A DNA stretch of 64,000 bases from Hymenobacter sp. APR13 (GCF_000737515.1 NZ_CP006587.1:434001-498000), one strand, 5' to 3'. Counted from the first letter of the stretch, positions 41,942 through 53,117 are shown. Program-made: numbers and translations. The notes: generated from the sequence alone by a model not told the origin.

Positions 41942-42811
41942 ATGCCTCAGCAGCCTGTTCGCCTCGATTTTCCTCTGAGCTGTGCCCGCCACAGCCGGCC
42001 CTTCATGGCCGATGCCCGCTACGTGCCCACCGGCCAACCCAAGCCAGTAGTGGTGTTCGTGCACGGCTTCAAGGGGTTCAAAGACTGGGGCCACTTCAAC
42101 GTGCTGGCTGATTGGTTTGCCGGGCAGGGTTTCGTGTTCGTGAAGCTGAACCTTTCGCACAACGGCCTGGTGGTAGGCGGCACCGGCGACCTGGAAGACC
42201 TGGACGCCTTCGGCCGGAACAACTTCAGCCTGGAGCTCGACGACATCGGGGCGCTGCTGGATTGCCTGCACACACCCGGCCAGTCGGGCATTCCGGCCGC
42301 AGAAATGGATCTGGCGCGTTTGGCCCTCGTGGGTCACAGCCGCGGCGGCGGGCTGGTGCTGCTGAAGGCGGCCGAAGATGCCCGCGTGCGCGCCGTAGTG
42401 ACGTGGGCGGCCATCAGCAACGTGAACCCCGGCTGGCCCGAGCATCTGATGCAGCAGTGGCAGCAGCAGGGCGTTTTTCATGTGGAAAACTCGCGCACCG
42501 GCCAGCAGTTGCCTATGCACTACCAGATTGTGGAAGACTACCACCAGAACCGCCTGCGCCTCGACATCCGCCACAACCTGCGCCGCAAGCTGCGCCAGCC
42601 CCTGCTCATCGTGCACGGCGACCAGGACGAAACCGTGCCCCTGGCCCGGGCCCATGAGCTACACAGCTGGAAGCCCACAGCCGCGCTACAGGTGCTGCCC
42701 GGCGTGACGCACAACTTCGGCGGCGCGCACCCTTGGCCGAAAGCGGAGCTGCCTGCGGAGGCGCTGCAGGCCGCCGAGGCCACCGCGGACTTCCTCCGGC
42801 GCGTGTTGTAG
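41942..42811 (+). CDS. Alpha/beta hydrolase
   Basis: 289 aa from ATG 41942. An upstream extension of the frame is not used. The motif order is HGFKGFKDWGHF (oxyanion), Ser in LALVGHSRGGGLVLL (about residue 133), Asp in IVHGDQDETVPL and His in LPGVTHNFGGAHPW. It is a typical dienelactone-hydrolase/esterase-type protein with no signal peptide. Substrate unknown. The folK gene begins only 15 bp later, and the pair likely forms a transcript. A TACCTTCG box 4 bases before the ATG resembles a degenerate -7 element. Confidence 0.9.
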   Translation: MPQQPVRLDFPLSCARHSRPFMADARYVPTGQPKPVVVFVHGFKGFKDWGHFNVLADWFAGQGFVFVKLNLSHNGLVVGGTGDLEDLDAFGRNNFSLELDDIGALLDCLHTPGQSGIPAAEMDLARLALVGHSRGGGLVLLKAAEDARVRAVVTWAAISNVNPGWPEHLMQQWQQQGVFHVENSRTGQQLPMHYQIVEDYHQNRLRLDIRHNLRRKLRQPLLIVHGDQDETVPLARAHELHSWKPTAALQVLPGVTHNFGGAHPWPKAELPAEALQAAEATADFLRRVL

Positions 42812-42826
42812 TCCGTGGCCGTTACT

Positions 42827-43306
42827 ATGATTCTCGCCTACCTGTTGCTCGGCTCCAACCTCGGCGACCGAGCTACAATTCTGCACGAAGCCCGGCAGTA
42901 CTTGAACAAAACGGCCGGCCCGGTAGTGGCCGCCTCCGGCCTGTATGAAACCGCCGCCTGGGGCCTAGAAGACCAGCCTCCGTTTCTCAATCAGGCGCTC
43001 GGTATCCAGACCAGTCTCTCCCCTGACCAACTACTACAAGTTTGTCTGGCCGCTGAACAGGAGGCTGGCCGGGTGCGGCAGGTGCGCTGGGGGGCCCGCA
43101 CCCTCGACGTGGACATTCTGCTCTATGGGCCGGAAGTAGTGACCTTACCGGACCTGCAGATTCCACACCCTCGCCTGCCAGAGCGGCGGTTTGCGCTGGC
43201 CCCGCTGGCTGAAATTGCCGGTTCGGCAGTACACCCTACGGTACAACAGACAATAGCTGGACTCCTGGCGGACTGCCCCGACCAGTTGGCGGTGAGGCGG
43301 CTTTAG
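42827..43306 (+). CDS. folK: 2-amino-4-hydroxy-6-hydroxymethyldihydropteridine diphosphokinase
   Basis: 159 aa. Starts MILAYLLLGSNLGDR. A GTG four codons upstream (42815) is an alternative. HPPK motifs are clear: LLLGSNLGDR at the N-terminus, ETAAWGLEDQPPFLNQAL in the middle, RWGARTLDVDILLYG and LQIPHPRLPERRFALAPLAE near the end. It transfers pyrophosphate from ATP to 6-hydroxymethyl-dihydropterin in folate biosynthesis. The hydrolase gene upstream is separated by 15 bp, an unusual partner for folK. Confidence 0.95.
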   Translation: MILAYLLLGSNLGDRATILHEARQYLNKTAGPVVAASGLYETAAWGLEDQPPFLNQALGIQTSLSPDQLLQVCLAAEQEAGRVRQVRWGARTLDVDILLYGPEVVTLPDLQIPHPRLPERRFALAPLAEIAGSAVHPTVQQTIAGLLADCPDQLAVRRL

Positions 43307-43347
43307 TAAGTACCCAATAGTACTGCAGGCCATGGTTGACGGCCGCT

Positions 43348-44544
43348 CTACTTCGATGTTGCAGAAGCAATAATTGGAATCTGATGCAGGAAGATGCTGT
43401 TCCGAACCGCTCGGGCAGCTGGATAGGTGAGCCACAGCCCTAGCAGCACCAACAGCCACCGCGGATGCCGGCCTGCCACCGCCCGCACGGCCCCAAACAG
43501 CAGCAACATAACAGGCCCAAACACAACACCGGCATATCGCTCACCATCATGCAGACCAGCGGCGCCCCGGCTCATCACGTGCGCCACCACATGCCAACTG
43601 ATATAAGTAGCCACCATGGCCAGCATCACCCAGCCGAAACGCCCTATGTTGCAAGCCCCTAGCACAAGCAGGCATAGCATCACGGCTCCTGCCAGCAGAT
43701 AAGCCCACGACACCGCGGCGGTAGGCACTGGCAGCGGCACCACCCAACGCGCCAGCACGAAACTAAAGTCGCTGAGTGGCTGCAGCCCCCAAGCAGCTTG
43801 GGAGTACAAGACCAGTGGCTCATCCTGCTGCGAACGAGCTACCCATAGCTGCCACCCTACTCCGCCCACCAGGCTTATCAGCAGGTGCCAGGCAAGTAAG
43901 GCGTGGCGCTGCCGTACCTCTTGCCAGCCATAGGCGGCAAGCAGGCCAGCCGCAGTACCTAACAGCAGGAAAAGCCCGGATGTGCGCTGCAGCGGCAGTA
44001 GAAATCCAGCTACTGTAGCCAACACCAGCCAACGGTGTTGCTGATGGGTCAGGTAGCTGTACAGTGCCACCACATATGCCGTGAAAATCAGCAGAAACAC
44101 CGATTCGGCCCAAATAAACTTGGCAGCCAGCAGCCACGGCGTGCTAAGCGCCAGCACCCACGGCACCACCGATTTCCAGGTGGCATCAGCACCCAACATC
44201 TTCCGGCCCAGCCAAGCCCAACCTCCCCAACTGCCCAACAGGCACAAGGCATGCAACGCTGCTACGGCCGCCGCAGGCTCGCGGACGGCCCCAACTGCTG
44301 CCAGCAACACCGGATACAATGGGCCCCAGAATACGTAGGCTGTGCCATCTGGATTAAGCAGGTGACGAGTGGCCGCCCAGCTGTGAGCTGCCGCCATGTA
44401 ATAGCGCGAGTCTGGAGTCTGGGCGGGCCCGGGGTACATAGCATAGGCATACAGGAAGCCCAGCACAGCTAGTGGCAGCAGCCAGTTGCTATAATATACA
44501 AACCTGCTGATTGCCTCAGTCCCCGAGCCCGCCCTTATCCTCAT
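43348..44544 (-). CDS. GT-C-like polytopic membrane protein (putative glycosyltransferase)
   Basis: 398 aa, started at MRIRAGSGTEA. The ATG overlaps the fabD stop by four bases (ATGA). A longer frame upstream is not used. About ten hydrophobic segments. In the first extracytoplasmic loop is a TPDSRYY motif (acidic residue after the first helix), as in dolichyl-phosphate-mannose-type GT-C enzymes, but this is a weak clue. Other segments: LLAAVGAVREPAAAVAALHA, KFIWAESVFLLIFTAYVVA, QRTSGLFLLLGTAAGLLAAY. It is translationally coupled to fabD, although a role in lipid metabolism is not evident. Confidence 0.75.
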   Translation of the reverse strand: MRIRAGSGTEAISRFVYYSNWLLPLAVLGFLYAYAMYPGPAQTPDSRYYMAAAHSWAATRHLLNPDGTAYVFWGPLYPVLLAAVGAVREPAAAVAALHALCLLGSWGGWAWLGRKMLGADATWKSVVPWVLALSTPWLLAAKFIWAESVFLLIFTAYVVALYSYLTHQQHRWLVLATVAGFLLPLQRTSGLFLLLGTAAGLLAAYGWQEVRQRHALLAWHLLISLVGGVGWQLWVARSQQDEPLVLYSQAAWGLQPLSDFSFVLARWVVPLPVPTAAVSWAYLLAGAVMLCLLVLGACNIGRFGWVMLAMVATYISWHVVAHVMSRGAAGLHDGERYAGVVFGPVMLLLFGAVRAVAGRHPRWLLVLLGLWLTYPAARAVRNSIFLHQIPIIASATSK

Positions 44545-45428
44545 ACTACCGCCGAGCTGGCAGCAACTTCCGGCGCAATCTTCTTCACGAGACCCTGCAG
44601 CACTTTGCCGGGGCCGCACTCCACAAACTCAGTGGCGCCGTCCTGCACCATGCGCTGCACGCTCTGGGTCCAGCGCACGGGTGCCGTGAGCTGGCGCACC
44701 AGGTTTTCCCGGATTTCGTCGGGGTTGGTGTGCGGGGCGGCGTCCACGTTCTGGTACACCGGGCAGATGCCGGCCGAGAAGGTGGTTTTGGCTATGGCCT
44801 CAGCCAGCGCAGCCTCCGCCGACTGCATCAGGGGCGAGTGGAACGCGCCGCCTACCGGCAGCGGCAGGGCCCGCTTGGCGCCGGCGGCTTTCAGCTGCTC
44901 ACAGGCCAGCTCGATGCCGCGCTGCGAGCCGGATACCACCAGCTGGCCGGGGCAGTTATAGTTGGCCGCCACCACTACGTTGCCGCCCGCCGTAATTTCC
45001 TGGCAGATGCGGGCCGTGGTGTCGTCGTCGAGGGCGAGGATGGCGGCCATGGTGCCGGGCTGCTCCAGGCAGGCGGCCTGCATGGCTTTGGCGCGTTGGG
45101 CCACCAACTGCAGCGCGTCTTCGAAGCGCAGCACCTTGGCTGCTACCAACGCCGAAAACTCGCCCAGCGAGTGGCCTGCCACCATATCGGGGCGGAAATC
45201 GGGCAGCACGGCGGCCAGCGCTACCGAGTGCAGGAAGATGGCCGGCTGGGTCACGTCGGTGCGGCGCAGGTCTTCTTCTGAGCCCGAAAACATGACGTCG
45301 GTGAGCGAGAAGCCCAGAATGTCGTTGGCCTGGTCCATGAGGCGCTTGGCCTCGGGGTGCTGCTCGTACAGGTCGCGGCCCATGCCGCTGAACTGGCTGC
45401 CCTGGCCGGGGAAAATTACTGCTTTCAA
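44541..45428 (-). CDS. fabD: Malonyl-CoA:ACP transacylase (TTG start)
   Basis: 295 aa. The N-terminus KAVIFPGQGSQFSGMGRDLY, the catalytic Ser in VAGHSLGEFSALVAAK, the active-site His in GGAFHSPLMQ and the segment VPVGGAFHSPLM-like define FabD. It loads malonyl groups onto acyl carrier protein for fatty acid synthesis in the cytoplasm. No ATG or GTG precedes the conserved start closely, so TTG at 45428 is used. Directly before this codon lies an arm of the composite repeat (45429 onward). The stop overlaps the start of the GT-C-like gene by four bases, implying translational coupling. Confidence 0.93.
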   Translation of the reverse strand: MKAVIFPGQGSQFSGMGRDLYEQHPEAKRLMDQANDILGFSLTDVMFSGSEEDLRRTDVTQPAIFLHSVALAAVLPDFRPDMVAGHSLGEFSALVAAKVLRFEDALQLVAQRAKAMQAACLEQPGTMAAILALDDDTTARICQEITAGGNVVVAANYNCPGQLVVSGSQRGIELACEQLKAAGAKRALPLPVGGAFHSPLMQSAEAALAEAIAKTTFSAGICPVYQNVDAAPHTNPDEIRENLVRQLTAPVRWTQSVQRMVQDGATEFVECGPGKVLQGLVKKIAPEVAASSAVV

Positions 45429-45712
45429 AGGATCACGGATTAGCACGGATTTTAGCGGATTACACGGATTTCGTGGACGGCGCCCGCAGCGCAACGGGTG
45501 TCTGGCGGGGCCTGTCTGTCCGGGTCTGCTTTTCCGGGCGGATGAGAGAAAAATCAGACGCAAGCTGCACAAAAATGTCTTCTGACGCCAGCATAGCCCC
45601 ATGCGCCACACGTCTGCCCCGCCCATAAAAAAGCCGGGCGCCCCAAAGAGGCGCCCGGTAATCGGCCATCCAACTTGTGAAATCCGCTGCAATTCGTGCT
45701 AATGCGGGATGT
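45429..45712. repeat. Composite-element arms around a different central region (copy 3, related)
   Basis: The stretch between the fabD start and the CHU_C gene stop. Left part (45429-45482) has GGATCACGGATTAGCACGGA, then GTGGACGGCG, matching the arm of copies 1 and 2. Right part (45674-45712) has GTGAAATCCGCTGCAATTCG as in their opposite arm. The centre is unlike theirs and contains a terminator (45627-45658). Confidence 0.75.
45627..45658 (-). terminator. Terminator for the CHU_C protein gene
   Basis: Stem CCGGGCGCC / GGCGCCCGG with a seven-base loop. On the minus strand it runs into TTTTTT. It lies about 55 bases after the stop of the gene ending at 45713. Confidence 0.85.
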
Positions 45713-48622
45713 TTAGCGGCTGATTTCCACCCACCCTTTATAGGTGCGCTTGGTGTTGTTAACGTCGCCGAACTCCACGTCGGCCTGGTAGAAGTAGACG
45801 CCTTCCACCACCGTCGAGCCGGAGTTGCCTTCGGCGCGGCTGCCGCCGTTCCACTTAATCAGCGGCTCCTTGTCGCTCTCGTAGATTTTTACGCCCCAGC
45901 GGTTGAACACCCGGAAGCTCGTACGGCGAATCGGGGTGAACACCTTGGGCCTGAAAGTATCGTTAAGGCCGTCGCCGTTAGGCGTAAACACGTTGGGCAG
46001 CAGGAACAGCTGGCAGTCTTCTTTGCACTCCACGTTACTGCGTACACTACGCGTGCCGCTGGAATCCACGGCCTGCACGGCGTAGCACCCGGCCTCCGAC
46101 GTGAGGTTGCGGTGCAGGTAGCTCATCTGGGTGCCCGGCACCGACGTCAGAAAAGTCAGCGAATCGGTGCTGTTGGGCGCGTAGTAGATATTATACGAGA
46201 CGATGGCCCGGCTGCAGTCCGGTGGCGTGGCGCCCAGCGTCCAGCTCAGCACATTGGTGTAAATCGGACCGGAAGCCGGCGTGGCCGGCAGATCGAACAG
46301 GCGCGTGGCGAGGCTGTCGCAGTTGGGGCGCTTGAGGCTCAGCACCGGCGGGCAAGGAATGGAGCGCAAGGCCACGCACTGCTGCTGGCTCAGGTTGATG
46401 AGCGGGTCGATGATGCCCGGGTTGCTGTACGTGCCGTTCGTCGAGACGTAGTAGCAGTAGGTCTGGCCCTTCACCAGCGGCCGGGCCGTGGTGCCCTGGT
46501 CGACGTAGGTGCCGCCGGTGGTCGTGCCCGTTACGGTAGCAATCTGCACAAACTGGCTGCCCGTACCCGGGTCGCGGCGGAAGATGGTGGCCGGCCGGCG
46601 GCTGTTGTCCCACGGCACGTTGTAAGTCCAGCGTAGCGTAATGCGGTTGTTCTGCGGATCAGGCGTGCCATCCACGCGCACGCTCGAAGCGGCCGTGGCG
46701 GTTTCCGTCACGATGCCGGAGCCGGGCTGATTGGTGGTGTTGCTGATGAACTCCAGCCGGTAGATGTAGGCCCGGTTCTGCGTATCAAGGTTATTGTCGA
46801 CGTACACCGTGTCGTTGGGGCGGTCTACGATGCGGGCAATTTCTGTGAACGTGGCCGTGCTGCTCTGGCCGTTGGCGCGCAGCAGCCGGTATACCAGCGG
46901 CGCATTGAAGGTATTGATAGGGCCAGGGCGGGTCCACTTCACCGTGATGCGCCCGGCTGTAGTGGAAGTAGCATCCACCGTGACGTTGGTAAACACCGCC
47001 GAGCGGCCCGCAAAGCTTACGCAGGCTTCTTCCGAGGCCAGGCTCTTGCCGCCGGCCGGCAGCGGAAACTCCACATAGATGCGGTAGCAATACGTTTTGC
47101 CGCGTTGCAGCCCTAGGCCGTTGTTGGTATCCACGTACGAAAGCAGGTCGCCGGTAGCGGGCGGTGTCGGGTACGTTAGCGTCTCAATCAGCGTGTAGCC
47201 AGCAGAGGCGGGAATGCCGGTTACGCAGGGGCCAGCAATGGGAGGCCCTGGGTTTTCGCGGCGGAAGATGAGGATGCGCGCCCCCGGCCGCTGGCAGATG
47301 TACCGGTCCCAGGTCAGCACAGTGTTGTTGCCTAGTCGGCTAGCCTGCAGGTTCTGCGGCGCCGGCCCAATGACAGTGATGTTCCAGACGCGCTGGTCAA
47401 TCAGCACCGGGTTGTTGCCGGTAGGCTGGTCTTCGGCCGTGAAGCTTACGCGTGTAGGCTGCGCGGCAATGTTGTTGCAGTCAGGCGTCCAGCGGAACGT
47501 GCCAGCGGCCGTAGGCGGTCCGAACGAGGTCTGCGTGAACGTGGCCGGCGGCAGAATGCCGCTGTTAGCCGTTATCCGCACCGGGTTGCGGTCGGCGTCT
47601 GTGGCCGTCACATTGCCCGTCACGAGTGTGCCGGCCACCACACAGATATCCGGCGGAATAGTGAGGATGGGGCGCTGATTGGTAGTACCCTTCACGTTGA
47701 TCTGCATGTCGCGGATTACGGTGCCAACCCGCCGCCGACCGAACTGCGTGCGGCGCCATTCCTGTACTTCAAAGGCTATGTTATATTCCCCCACCGTGCC
47801 CGGCGAGTTCCAGATAATTGTGCCTGTGACGGGGTTTTGCTGGAAAATAGATGCTGCCCCACCCGGTACCCAATCAGGGTTGCCGCTAGGTGGGTCGCTA
47901 TACTGCACCTGTACGCCGTTATTAGATCCTACCAGTTGGTTGGGCCGAACGTAGCCAGTTGCAGTAGTGGAATTTACCTCAAAACAAGGAGCGACAGGCC
48001 CGCCAATTCCTCCCGGCACTTGCTGGCTGGGGCGTAGCACGAAAGCAAGTGAGTCGCCATCAGGGTCGAATGCCGAAGGATTATGCAAAAAAACCTGCCC
48101 AACAGCCGCGTTATCAATGGCTGGCTTGGTCAGGATGGCTGAACGGTTGCGGCCCAAGCCTGGGTCAAGGGTAAATGTGGTAGAAATGAAAAAGCTTTGT
48201 TGGTCGGAGTTAGCCATATTCAACACTCCTCCGTTTCTATTCTCACCTATATAAGATACAGTATAAGTCCCAACCGCATTATACGTGTGCTCGAAAACAT
48301 ACACGTTCCGGTTGGTTTCGCCATTGATTACCGTTACCGACTGGCGGGGAATTACCTGTGGCGCTGTACAGTCGCCGAAGAAAATCGTGACGGTGCGCTC
48401 GTCAGGAATAGGGCCAACAGGCGTCTTCTGAAAGAGAATCATCTTAAAGAACACCCGATTGGGATTGAAACCGGGCCCAACGGTGGTATCTACTTTAGCC
48501 TGGATGTCTCCGGCCCGTAGGTGGGAGGCCTGCGCTTGAGGGGCGGCCCACATCAGGATGCCAATTAGTAATGCCAACAACGACCCACGCCGTGCCAGCC
48601 AGAATAGTAAGGAAGAATGCAT
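45713..48622 (-). CDS. Large secreted protein with T9SS type B (CHU_C) domain
   Basis: 969 aa, started at MHSSLLFWLARRGSLLALLI (signal peptide), with an in-frame extension upstream not used. After ASHLRAGDIQAK, a family-typical start of large Bacteroidota surface proteins, come PKD-like segments (FEHTYNAVGTYTVSYIGE, AFDPDGDSLAFVLRP) and fibronectin-like repeats. The C-terminal about 90 residues are the gliding motility-associated CHU_C domain: PNVFTPNGDGLNDTFRP, FNRWGVKIYES, VVEGVYFYQADV. That is a type B T9SS signal. The protein should be on the cell surface or released. Adhesion or gliding are plausible roles, with no direct evidence. Confidence 0.93.
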   Translation of the reverse strand: MHSSLLFWLARRGSLLALLIGILMWAAPQAQASHLRAGDIQAKVDTTVGPGFNPNRVFFKMILFQKTPVGPIPDERTVTIFFGDCTAPQVIPRQSVTVINGETNRNVYVFEHTYNAVGTYTVSYIGENRNGGVLNMANSDQQSFFISTTFTLDPGLGRNRSAILTKPAIDNAAVGQVFLHNPSAFDPDGDSLAFVLRPSQQVPGGIGGPVAPCFEVNSTTATGYVRPNQLVGSNNGVQVQYSDPPSGNPDWVPGGAASIFQQNPVTGTIIWNSPGTVGEYNIAFEVQEWRRTQFGRRRVGTVIRDMQINVKGTTNQRPILTIPPDICVVAGTLVTGNVTATDADRNPVRITANSGILPPATFTQTSFGPPTAAGTFRWTPDCNNIAAQPTRVSFTAEDQPTGNNPVLIDQRVWNITVIGPAPQNLQASRLGNNTVLTWDRYICQRPGARILIFRRENPGPPIAGPCVTGIPASAGYTLIETLTYPTPPATGDLLSYVDTNNGLGLQRGKTYCYRIYVEFPLPAGGKSLASEEACVSFAGRSAVFTNVTVDATSTTAGRITVKWTRPGPINTFNAPLVYRLLRANGQSSTATFTEIARIVDRPNDTVYVDNNLDTQNRAYIYRLEFISNTTNQPGSGIVTETATAASSVRVDGTPDPQNNRITLRWTYNVPWDNSRRPATIFRRDPGTGSQFVQIATVTGTTTGGTYVDQGTTARPLVKGQTYCYYVSTNGTYSNPGIIDPLINLSQQQCVALRSIPCPPVLSLKRPNCDSLATRLFDLPATPASGPIYTNVLSWTLGATPPDCSRAIVSYNIYYAPNSTDSLTFLTSVPGTQMSYLHRNLTSEAGCYAVQAVDSSGTRSVRSNVECKEDCQLFLLPNVFTPNGDGLNDTFRPKVFTPIRRTSFRVFNRWGVKIYESDKEPLIKWNGGSRAEGNSGSTVVEGVYFYQADVEFGDVNNTKRTYKGWVEISR

Positions 48623-48813
48623 AAAGGTGCGCGCTAAGAAGAAAACAAAAGCCCGGTTCAGAAACACCGGAAAAGACACCGGGAAAATCGTACAGGTTGT
48701 CCAACAAAAATCCTGCCCGGCAGGTTAATCACCCGAAACCTATCCGCCGGTTAGTGTAACGGCATTCCGGGTGGATAGATTCACGGAAGGTAACGCCTAA
48801 TGAGGAGACTTTA

Positions 48814-48850
48814 TTTGGATTGTTTCCTAGCGGGTCGGCCCGTACCTTTG
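48814..48850 (+). promoter_or_regulatory. Promoter for the sdhCAB operon
   Basis: TACCTTTG at 48843-48850 is an exact TAnnTTTG match. An ATTG (48819-48822) lies 20 bases upstream, and TTTG (48814-48817) a little further. The start codon of sdhC is 40 bases downstream. Confidence 0.75.
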
Positions 48851-48890
48851 GCTGATTCACCGACCCCACCAAACCCTTTTTCTCGCTCCT

Positions 48891-49562
48891 ATGAGTTGGA
48901 TTAGTAACACGTTTTCCAGCAGCATCGGCCGCAAAATCGTTATGGCCGCCACCGGCCTGTTTTTGTGCTCTTTTCTGGTAGTACACTTAGCCGGCAACTT
49001 CCAATTATTCAAAAACGACGGCGGTCTGGCATTCAATGCCTACTCCGAGTTTATGAGCCACAACACCATCATCCGGATCTTGGAAATCGGACTGGTGGCG
49101 GGCTTTGGCTTCCACATTTATGAAGGCCTGACGCTAGCCCTCAAAAACAAAGCTGCCCGCGGCAGCAACTACGTTTCCAACCACATCGAGCAAAACAGCC
49201 CCTGGCATGCCCGCAGCATGGCGGTGCTGGGCAGCATCGTGCTGTTCTTCCTGATTGTGCACCTCTACAACTTCTTTGGCACGCTGCGTTTCGGCGAGCC
49301 GATCAAGGATTCTCAGGGTAATGAAAATGCCTACGCCCTGGTGGTAGACGCCTTCCACAACCCGCTGTATGTAGCCCTGTACGTGCTGGCGCAGGCAGCT
49401 CTGCTCTACCATTTGCTGCATGGCTTCCAGAGTGCCTTCCAGACGCTGGGCCTCACTCACCGCAAGTATACGCCCGCCATCAAGCTGCTGGGCATCGTCT
49501 TTTCTGTTGTCGTCTGCGCCGGTTTTGCCGCTATGCCGATTTACTTCTACTTTTTCAACTAA
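48891..49562 (+). CDS. sdhC: Succinate dehydrogenase cytochrome b subunit
   Basis: 223 aa with five membrane helices and about six histidines that include candidate heme ligands (LVVHLAGNFQLFKND, YEGLTLALKNKAARG, LLYHLLHGFQSAFQTLGLTH). This is the single-subunit, diheme cytochrome b type used by Bacteroidota (type B). It anchors the complex and passes electrons to menaquinone. It is the first gene of the operon, with sdhA 18 bp and sdhB further downstream. A TACCTTTG box precedes it. Confidence 0.93.
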   Translation: MSWISNTFSSSIGRKIVMAATGLFLCSFLVVHLAGNFQLFKNDGGLAFNAYSEFMSHNTIIRILEIGLVAGFGFHIYEGLTLALKNKAARGSNYVSNHIEQNSPWHARSMAVLGSIVLFFLIVHLYNFFGTLRFGEPIKDSQGNENAYALVVDAFHNPLYVALYVLAQAALLYHLLHGFQSAFQTLGLTHRKYTPAIKLLGIVFSVVVCAGFAAMPIYFYFFN

Positions 49563-49580
49563 CTCCACCCCAGCACGCCT

Positions 49581-51515
<1,935 letters not shown>

Positions 51516-51610
51516 TAGTGAGTATGTGGTACTGAGCGGGCGCCAAACCTGCTCAGTACTATTAGCCCCTCCCCTACTACATTCTCACTACTCAATACTC
51601 TCGAAATACA

Positions 51611-52396
51611 ATGGCCGGAAGTAACCCCAACGCCAAACCAATGAACCTCACGCTGAAAGTGTGGCGGCAGAAAAGCCGTACCGCAGCCGGCGCGATTGTG
51701 GATTACCAGGTAAAAGACATTTCGCCCGAAATGTCGTTCCTGGAGATGCTGGACGTGCTCAACGAAGACCTGCTGCGCAAAGGCGACGAGCCGGTGGCCT
51801 TCGACCACGACTGCCGCGAAGGCATCTGTGGCTCGTGCAACCTGTTCATCAACGGCCGTGCCCACGGCCCTGAGACCGGCACTACCACCTGCCAGCTGCA
51901 CATGCGCAAGTTCTCCGACGGTGACACCATCACCATCGAGCCCTGGCGCGCCAATGCCTTCCCCGTAAACCGCGACCTGAGCGTGGACCGCTCGGCCTTC
52001 GACCGGATTATTCAGGCCGGCGGCTACGTAAGCGTGAACACCGGCGGTGCCCCCGACGGCAACGAAATTCCGATTCCAAAGGAAATTGCTGACCGCGCCT
52101 TTGAAGCTGCTACCTGCATTGGTTGCGGCGCCTGCGTGGCCTCGTGCAAGAATGCTTCGGCCATGCTGTTCGTTTCGGCGAAGGTGAGCCAGCTGGCGCT
52201 GCTGCCCCAGGGCCACGTGGAGCGCAAAACCCGCGTGGAAAACATGGTGGCGCAGATGGACAAAGAAGGTTTTGGTGCCTGCACCAACATCGGCTCGTGC
52301 GCGGCCGAGTGCCCGGTGGGCATTTCGCTGGAGAACATTGCCATCCTGAACCGCGAATTCCTGGCTGCTAAAGCAACTTCCAATAACCTCGCGTAA
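51611..52396 (+). CDS. sdhB: Succinate dehydrogenase iron-sulfur subunit
   Basis: 261 aa. Iron-sulfur clusters: [2Fe-2S] in [20 protein letters not shown] and the downstream TTCQLHM; [4Fe-4S] in [13 protein letters not shown]; [3Fe-4S] in [16 protein letters not shown]. It transfers electrons from the FAD subunit to the cytochrome b subunit. It starts [20 protein letters not shown]. There are 95 bp between sdhA and this gene and no obvious second promoter. A strong terminator follows at 52418-52467, closing the operon. Confidence 0.96.
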   Translation: MAGSNPNAKPMNLTLKVWRQKSRTAAGAIVDYQVKDISPEMSFLEMLDVLNEDLLRKGDEPVAFDHDCREGICGSCNLFINGRAHGPETGTTTCQLHMRKFSDGDTITIEPWRANAFPVNRDLSVDRSAFDRIIQAGGYVSVNTGGAPDGNEIPIPKEIADRAFEAATCIGCGACVASCKNASAMLFVSAKVSQLALLPQGHVERKTRVENMVAQMDKEGFGACTNIGSCAAECPVGISLENIAILNREFLAAKATSNNLA

Positions 52397-52417
52397 GGTT
52401 TCCGGTTAGTAGTATCA

Positions 52418-52467
52418 GCGTCAACAAAAAAGCGAAACGGCCTGCCGTTTCGCTTTTTTGTTGACGC
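52418..52467. terminator. Terminator of the sdhCAB operon
   Basis: Perfect stem GCGTCAACAAAAAAGCGAAA (CGG) / (CCG)TTTCGCTTTTTTGTTGACGC with CCTG loop, 23 bp per arm, with a T-run at the 3' side. Confidence 0.92.
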
Positions 52468-52547
52468 TTTGCTGAGCCGGCAGGTGGATATCCTTTTCCG
52501 TTGCGGCCTGGCGGCTCCGTTGTTTTCTCTCCTTCTTTATAGCTCTG

Positions 52548-53075
52548 ATGATTACCATCATTGTCGGTACCAACCGCCCCGATTCCCGCGCCCGCCGCAT
52601 TGCCAACCTCTACGCCGACCTGCTGCGCGAGCTGCAGGCCGAGCACCAGATTCTGGACCTGGTAGAGCTGCCCGCCGACGTCAGCGTGTCGGCTTTGTAC
52701 GCCAATGCCGGCCGGCATCCCGGCTTCAACCGGCTGGCCGATCAGGCTTCGGCGGCCGATAAGCTGGTGTTTGTGGTGCCGGAGTACAACTGCTCGTTTC
52801 CGGGCGTGCTCAAGACGTTCATTGACGGCCTGCCCTACAAGGGCGGCATCCGGGGCAAGAAGGCCGCGCTAGTGGGCCTGGGCACCGGGGCGCAAGGCGG
52901 TTTGCTGGCTCTGAGCCACCTCACCGACGTGCTCATGTACCTCAACACCACCGTAGTGCCGGCCCGCGTACGCCTGCCCTTCATCGACCAGCACCTCACC
53001 GACGACGGCCAGCTGACCAATGAGTTCTACGCGCAACTGCTGCGGGAACAGGCAGCCCAGCTGGTGGCCAGCTAG
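52548..53075 (+). CDS. NADPH-dependent FMN reductase (flavodoxin-like)
   Basis: 175 aa. Starts ITIIVGTNRPDSRARRIANL, with the FMN-binding pattern VFVVPEYNCSFPGVLKTFID and GLGTGAQGGLLALSHLTDVL, typical for the YieF/ChrR/azoreductase group of FMN reductases. It reduces quinones, chromate or other acceptors with NAD(P)H. Cytoplasmic. It lies right upstream of the MbnP cluster but with its own transcription start likely. No iron-related partner is visible. Confidence 0.93.
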   Translation: MITIIVGTNRPDSRARRIANLYADLLRELQAEHQILDLVELPADVSVSALYANAGRHPGFNRLADQASAADKLVFVVPEYNCSFPGVLKTFIDGLPYKGGIRGKKAALVGLGTGAQGGLLALSHLTDVLMYLNTTVVPARVRLPFIDQHLTDDGQLTNEFYAQLLREQAAQLVAS

Positions 53076-53117
53076 GATATGCGGAGCGTGGCGGGCGGTA
53101 TTTCAGGGCTCAACGCG

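Noticed and set aside
45429..45692. N-terminal extension of FabD back to an ATG at 45692
   Set aside because: The extension is Arg/Pro/Cys-rich repeat-derived sequence without FabD homology; TTG at 45428 gives the normal N-terminus.
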